From: an uncultured Caulobacterales bacterium
GTDB lineage: Bacteria > Pseudomonadota > Alphaproteobacteria > Caulobacterales > Maricaulaceae
Length of the DNA: 8,754 nucleotides
Assembly: GCA_937981945.1 (NCBI GenBank)
Contig: CALJNJ010000274.1
Coordinates: forward strand, 1 to 8,754
Direction: 5' to 3'
The position numbers and the translations under genes are program-made. The notes beneath the pieces are model-generated. The model saw only the letters and a list, made by a program, of their open reading frames with translations, was not told the DNA's origin and searched no databases. Of this stretch, positions 5,518 through 8,754 are shown piece after piece (the first letter of the stretch is position 1; every line of letters starts with the position of its first letter).

Positions 5518-7266
5518 ATGACGCAACATTCTCCATCTATCACGCCTGTAAGACTGACCTGCTTAGCGCTGGTTATAGCTATTATGTTGATGGGCTTTTT
5601 GACCGGACAAACCGGGGCCATCGGCATTGATAATGATGACATGATGCGCTTGCTGCAGGTCCGCGATCTTTATCATGGCCAAAATTGGTTTGATACGACC
5701 CAGTACAGAATGGGCCCGGAGGGCGGGATCCTTATGCATTGGTCAAGGATTATCGACGCGCCTATTGTTTTACTGATGGCTGTTTTTGATCTCGTATTTC
5801 CATATGAAATGGCCGAAAAATTGGCATTTTCCATTTGGCCGCCCATGACGGCAGTATTAGCGCTCTACGGCATTTTTTATGGTGCTAAGAATTTGGGCGG
5901 CGAAAAAGCCGGGCTCTGGGCTCTGTTTCTCGGGGCCGTTACTTTAGGGATACATTTCAGGTTCTCGCCGGGGGCTATAGATCATCACAATGTGCAAATT
6001 GGCCTGATTGGCTTAGGGGCAGGCCTTTTGATATCGGATCCGAAAACGACCAAGCCTTTTATTGCGGCGGGCATCGCAATCGCGTTTTCTATGGCGATAG
6101 GGACGGACGTTTATCCCTTGCTCGCCATGCTTTGCGCCGGCGCTGCTTTGTTTTGGTTGATATACGGCGCCCGTTATCGGCGGGCTATAACGGCCTTTTC
6201 AGCGGCGCTGGCCATATCAATCGCCGGTTTGTTTTTTGCTCTGACGCCGCCATCGAAATATGCGGTTATTTATTGCGATAGTTTTTCATTGTTTGCTGTG
6301 ATCGGCGTTGGCCTTGGCGGTGCAGGTTTGGCGTTGCTCGCGCATTTTTGTTCAAACCGATCTTTGGTCCAAAGACTGATTTTTCTGATTATATTGGGAG
6401 CATTTTGTTTTCTGGCCTTTAGCGCTATGGCGCCGCAGTGCTTGGCCAATCCTCTGGATAGCCTGCCGGATGACGTTCGCAATTTGTGGCTCAGTGAGGT
6501 TGACGAAGCTGAATCGCTTTTTGTCTCGGCAAAGGATTTTCTGATATTTGGTTTACCGGCGATCGGCAGCGCCGTATTGGCCTTGATTATTGGGTTGTCA
6601 AAATCAAAAACTTCCGGCGGGAAGTTTTTGTTCATGTCATTCTTATTGGCGTTTGCTGTCAGCCTGTCTGTTTACCAATACCGTTACTCGGTTTTCGCCA
6701 TGTTCCTGGCCGTGCCAATATTAGCCGTTTGGTTATCAGACCTCATTGCCCGAAAAAATAAGTCAGGGACGCGCAGTCTTTGGTATATTCCCGCCTTGGC
6801 GCTTTGCTTCCCGCCCTTATGGGGCATTCCCGGCCTCGTTTTAGCGGCCTCTGACGCCGATCAAATTAATGAAGCGCGGAATACAGGCGAGAATTGTTAC
6901 AGCTCTGAAGTTATGGAATATTTGGCGGAACAGCCTGCCGGCAGAATCGCCGTTTCGACCAATGGCGCGCCCTATATTTTACTGCAAACCCATCACAAAG
7001 TTTTGTCGGGAAATTACCACCGCAATGCCGCCGGTATATTGGCGAATATCAGAATATTTACGTCCGGAGCAGAACAATCCTTGCGGCTGTTAAAGGACTA
7101 CAAAGTTGACCGGGTTTATTTCTGTAAAGCTGAAAGCGAAACGGCCTTACGCCGAGAAAATCAGGTCGGTCTGATGGCCCGCCTATATGACGGCGAGGTG
7201 CCGAATTTTCTGCAGGCTGAAAAAACTTTCACGGACGCCGGCGTCACCATTTATTCAGTCCGATAG
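5518..7266 (+). CDS. GT-C B: polytopic membrane protein, putative STT3/ArnT-like glycosyltransferase
   Basis: This 582-residue homologue of GT-C A lies 33 bases after the ArnE/F-like gene, inside the same likely operon, so it is the best candidate for the periplasmic transferase of that set. Landmarks: D-N-D-D (38-41) after helix 1, W-F-D (57-59), Q-Y-R-M (62-65), M-H-W-S-R-I-I-D-A-P (73-82), W-P-P (107-109), G-A-I-D-H-H-N-V-Q (152-160), C-D (253-254), C-L-x-N-P-L (308-313), W-L-S-E-V-D-E-A (324-331), and in the C-terminal domain Cys460, S-G-N-Y-H-R-N (497-503) and Cys536. The second position of the acidic block is Asn here and Ser in the other two. An in-frame stop at 5500-5502 excludes a longer form; the only ribosome binding site is a weak GGGG at 5508-5511. 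Enzyme activity is inferred from membrane layout and motif placement. Confidence 0.72.
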   Translation: MTQHSPSITPVRLTCLALVIAIMLMGFLTGQTGAIGIDNDDMMRLLQVRDLYHGQNWFDTTQYRMGPEGGILMHWSRIIDAPIVLLMAVFDLVFPYEMAEKLAFSIWPPMTAVLALYGIFYGAKNLGGEKAGLWALFLGAVTLGIHFRFSPGAIDHHNVQIGLIGLGAGLLISDPKTTKPFIAAGIAIAFSMAIGTDVYPLLAMLCAGAALFWLIYGARYRRAITAFSAALAISIAGLFFALTPPSKYAVIYCDSFSLFAVIGVGLGGAGLALLAHFCSNRSLVQRLIFLIILGAFCFLAFSAMAPQCLANPLDSLPDDVRNLWLSEVDEAESLFVSAKDFLIFGLPAIGSAVLALIIGLSKSKTSGGKFLFMSFLLAFAVSLSVYQYRYSVFAMFLAVPILAVWLSDLIARKNKSGTRSLWYIPALALCFPPLWGIPGLVLAASDADQINEARNTGENCYSSEVMEYLAEQPAGRIAVSTNGAPYILLQTHHKVLSGNYHRNAAGILANIRIFTSGAEQSLRLLKDYKVDRVYFCKAESETALRRENQVGLMARLYDGEVPNFLQAEKTFTDAGVTIYSVR

Positions 7267-7284
7267 CATTTGATAAATCTTAAC
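7266..7284 (+). repeat. copy 2 of a shared 19-base upstream element
   Basis: This reads GCATTTGATAAATCTTAAC, beginning at the last base of the GT-C B stop codon and ending 44 bases before GT-C C. It is the counterpart of the minus-strand element at 4066-4084 (17 of 19 identical). Its presence suggests that GT-C C may have its own control as well as read-through from the operon. Confidence 0.5.
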
Positions 7285-7296
7285 GGGATAATCTTA
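7272..7296 (+). repeat. short direct repeat before GT-C C
   Basis: GATAAATCTTA (7272-7282) is followed by GATAATCTTA (7287-7296), differing by one A and starting 15 bases later. The first copy is part of the shared 19-base element. Two spaced copies fit a binding site for a dimeric regulator, but no clear promoter hexamer pair surrounds them: TTGATA at 7270-7275 has no -10 partner at proper spacing. Confidence 0.35.
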
Positions 7297-7327
7297 GTTT
7301 GCGCCCATTAACCGGGACCGGCCTGCC

Positions 7328-8754
7328 ATGCTGACGACTGAAAAACCTCAAAAATATTTGTATCTGACATTTTTGCTCGCCGTTTTGGTGATTGTCTTAA
7401 CGGCAATTTTTACAGGGAGTTGGGGCGAAATAGGGGTCGACAGCGATGATCGTATGCGTTTGGCACAAATTCGTGATGGGCTGAACGGGCAATCCTGGTT
7501 CGATTTACAGCAATATCGTATGGGACCGGACGGCGGTACCCTCATGCATTGGTCGCGCATCATAGATGCGCCGCTCATGGTTTTGATTTCCGTGTTTGAT
7601 TGGTTTCTACCGTATGACAGCGCGGAAAAAACAGCCATATCCATTTGGCCGCCCCTGACATCATTATTAGTATTCACGGGCGTTTACACAGCGGCCAAAA
7701 ACCTCGGCGGAAAAAAGGCCGCTCTCGTCAGCCTGCTGCCCTGTTTTATATATGTGATCAAGGAACCCAGATTTGCATCGGGGTCAATTGATCATCACGG
7801 GATCCAATATGGGTTGATTGCCTTAGCCGCAGGACTGGCGCTTTCGTCGCGCGGATCGTTCAAAAAGTTCTTTCTGTGCGGAGCCATCCTCGCGGCGTCA
7901 TTGGCCATCGGACCCGAAGTGTATGTTTTTGCCGCCATTATCTGCGCAGGCATAGCGCTGTTTTGGTTGAAAGAAGGCGAGGGTAGTCGTGCGGCCGCCA
8001 CGGGATTCGGGTTGGGGTTAGCAGCTTTTACATTACTGCTTTTTATTGGACTGACGTCACCTTCCAATTATTCTCAATTCCATTGCGACAGTTTTTCAGC
8101 TGTTACTGTTTTGGCCGCACTTGCGGGCGGTCTCGGCCTGGCTGCTATGGCCTCGATAGCTTCAAATAAGAGCGTAGGAGCCCGCGCATTGAGTTTGCTG
8201 GGAATTGGCATTTTATGTTTCGCGACGATATTCACGGCAGCGCCTGAATGTTTGGGAAATCCGCTCAGTAGTTTGCCGGAAGATGTAAAAACTATGTGGC
8301 TCGCTGAAGTTACTGAAGCTGTTTCAATATTTTCCACGGATAATTTTTGGGTCTACGGACCACCGGCTATCGGAGCTGCTTTGACGGCGGCGATAACTTC
8401 GATTTTCGCGCTCAGGCGGGGTCCGAGCAAAGCGCGCTATGGGTTTATGCTGGGACTTATTTTGACGGCAATCGCCATGACGGTTTATCAAATTCGATTT
8501 TATCCGTTTGCGCAAATTCTCGCCATCCCCGTTCTGGCGGTTTTGATATATGACCTATATTCGGGCATTCGGCGGAACGGTCAAAGAAGCCTGTTATATA
8601 TCGCTGTCCTGGCCGCAACCTTTCCGGGTATATGGGGCGTTCCCGGCATGTTGTTTTCAGCCGAAAAAACGCAAGCAAATGCGGAATCGCAAAAGCGGGA
8701 TAATAATTGCTTTGGACCGAAAACCATGGATGCTATCAATGAATTACCGTCAGG
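7328..8754 (+). CDS. GT-C C: third paralogous membrane protein, cut by the window end
   Basis: The frame is open from the ATG at 7328 to the window edge, 475 complete codons. It aligns with GT-C B without gaps from residue 1 to about 335, so roughly 110 C-terminal residues are missing. Landmarks: D-S-D-D (38-41), W-F-D (57-59), Q-Y-R-M (62-65), M-H-W-S-R-I-I-D-A-P (73-82), W-P-P (107-109), G-S-I-D-H-H-G-I-Q (152-160), C-D (253-254), C-L-G-N-P-L (308-313), W-L-A-E-V-T-E-A (324-331) and Cys461. It differs from A and B at several otherwise shared positions: Arg42 for Met after the acidic block, Gly-Ile for Asn-Val after D-H-H, and Thr for Asp in the W-L-x-E block. The gap to GT-C B is 61 bases. 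The ribosome binding site is a weak GGGA ten bases upstream; the start is supported by alignment with GT-C B. Confidence 0.72.
   Translation, partial: MLTTEKPQKYLYLTFLLAVLVIVLTAIFTGSWGEIGVDSDDRMRLAQIRDGLNGQSWFDLQQYRMGPDGGTLMHWSRIIDAPLMVLISVFDWFLPYDSAEKTAISIWPPLTSLLVFTGVYTAAKNLGGKKAALVSLLPCFIYVIKEPRFASGSIDHHGIQYGLIALAAGLALSSRGSFKKFFLCGAILAASLAIGPEVYVFAAIICAGIALFWLKEGEGSRAAATGFGLGLAAFTLLLFIGLTSPSNYSQFHCDSFSAVTVLAALAGGLGLAAMASIASNKSVGARALSLLGIGILCFATIFTAAPECLGNPLSSLPEDVKTMWLAEVTEAVSIFSTDNFWVYGPPAIGAALTAAITSIFALRRGPSKARYGFMLGLILTAIAMTVYQIRFYPFAQILAIPVLAVLIYDLYSGIRRNGQRSLLYIAVLAATFPGIWGVPGMLFSAEKTQANAESQKRDNNCFGPKTMDAINELPS

Noticed and set aside
7270..7292. Promoter from TTGATA (7270-7275) and GATAAT (7287-7292)
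   Set aside because: The spacer is only 11 bases, too short for a sigma-70 type promoter.
7348..8678. Several minus-strand frames opposite GT-C C, which itself has no stop in the window
   Set aside because: The plus-strand frame is open for 475 codons and matches the two paralogues throughout, so these frames are shadows.

Overview
The window looks like chromosomal DNA of a Gram-negative bacterium, most likely an alphaproteobacterium of medium GC. The evidence is an alphaproteobacterial-style TolQ, an outer-membrane-type lipoprotein, Shine-Dalgarno-led short operons, and a family of large membrane proteins whose signature blocks I associate with Alphaproteobacteria. Placing it below class level would be guesswork. 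I see no mobile element, tRNA, rRNA or CRISPR array.

Layout: the left edge (1-751, minus strand) holds the first codons of tolR and a complete tolQ, the start of a Tol-Pal envelope cluster that continues beyond the window. A 197-base gap separates tolQ from a divergently transcribed 120-residue lipoprotein of unknown function (949-1311, plus). It converges almost end-to-end on a minus-strand pair: a 587-residue polytopic membrane protein (2180-3943, here GT-C A) followed 17 bases later by a classical short-chain dehydrogenase (1314-2162). A 159-base AT-rich gap with three inverted repeats (3944-4102) then separates GT-C A from a plus-strand operon. That operon encodes a polyprenyl-phosphate-type family 2 glycosyltransferase (4103-5119), a four-helix ArnE/ArnF-like small transporter (5128-5484), and two further homologues of the large membrane protein: GT-C B (5518-7266) and GT-C C (7328 to the window end, still open after 475 residues).

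The central observation is the set GT2 + ArnE/F-like protein + GT-C-like membrane proteins. It has the same architecture as the Arn (lipid A aminoarabinose) and Gtr (O-antigen glucosylation) systems. In those, a GT2 enzyme charges a polyprenyl phosphate with one sugar in the cytoplasm, a small membrane protein flips it, and a polytopic GT-C enzyme passes the sugar to an acceptor in the periplasm. Here the last step would be served by three paralogous candidate transferases in one locus, from a family for which I can name no characterised member. The two divergent sides of the locus may share control: a 19-base element (17 of 19 matching) lies in the gap upstream of both GT-C A and GT-C C, in the same orientation relative to each. 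Sugar, acceptor and regulator cannot be read from the sequence.
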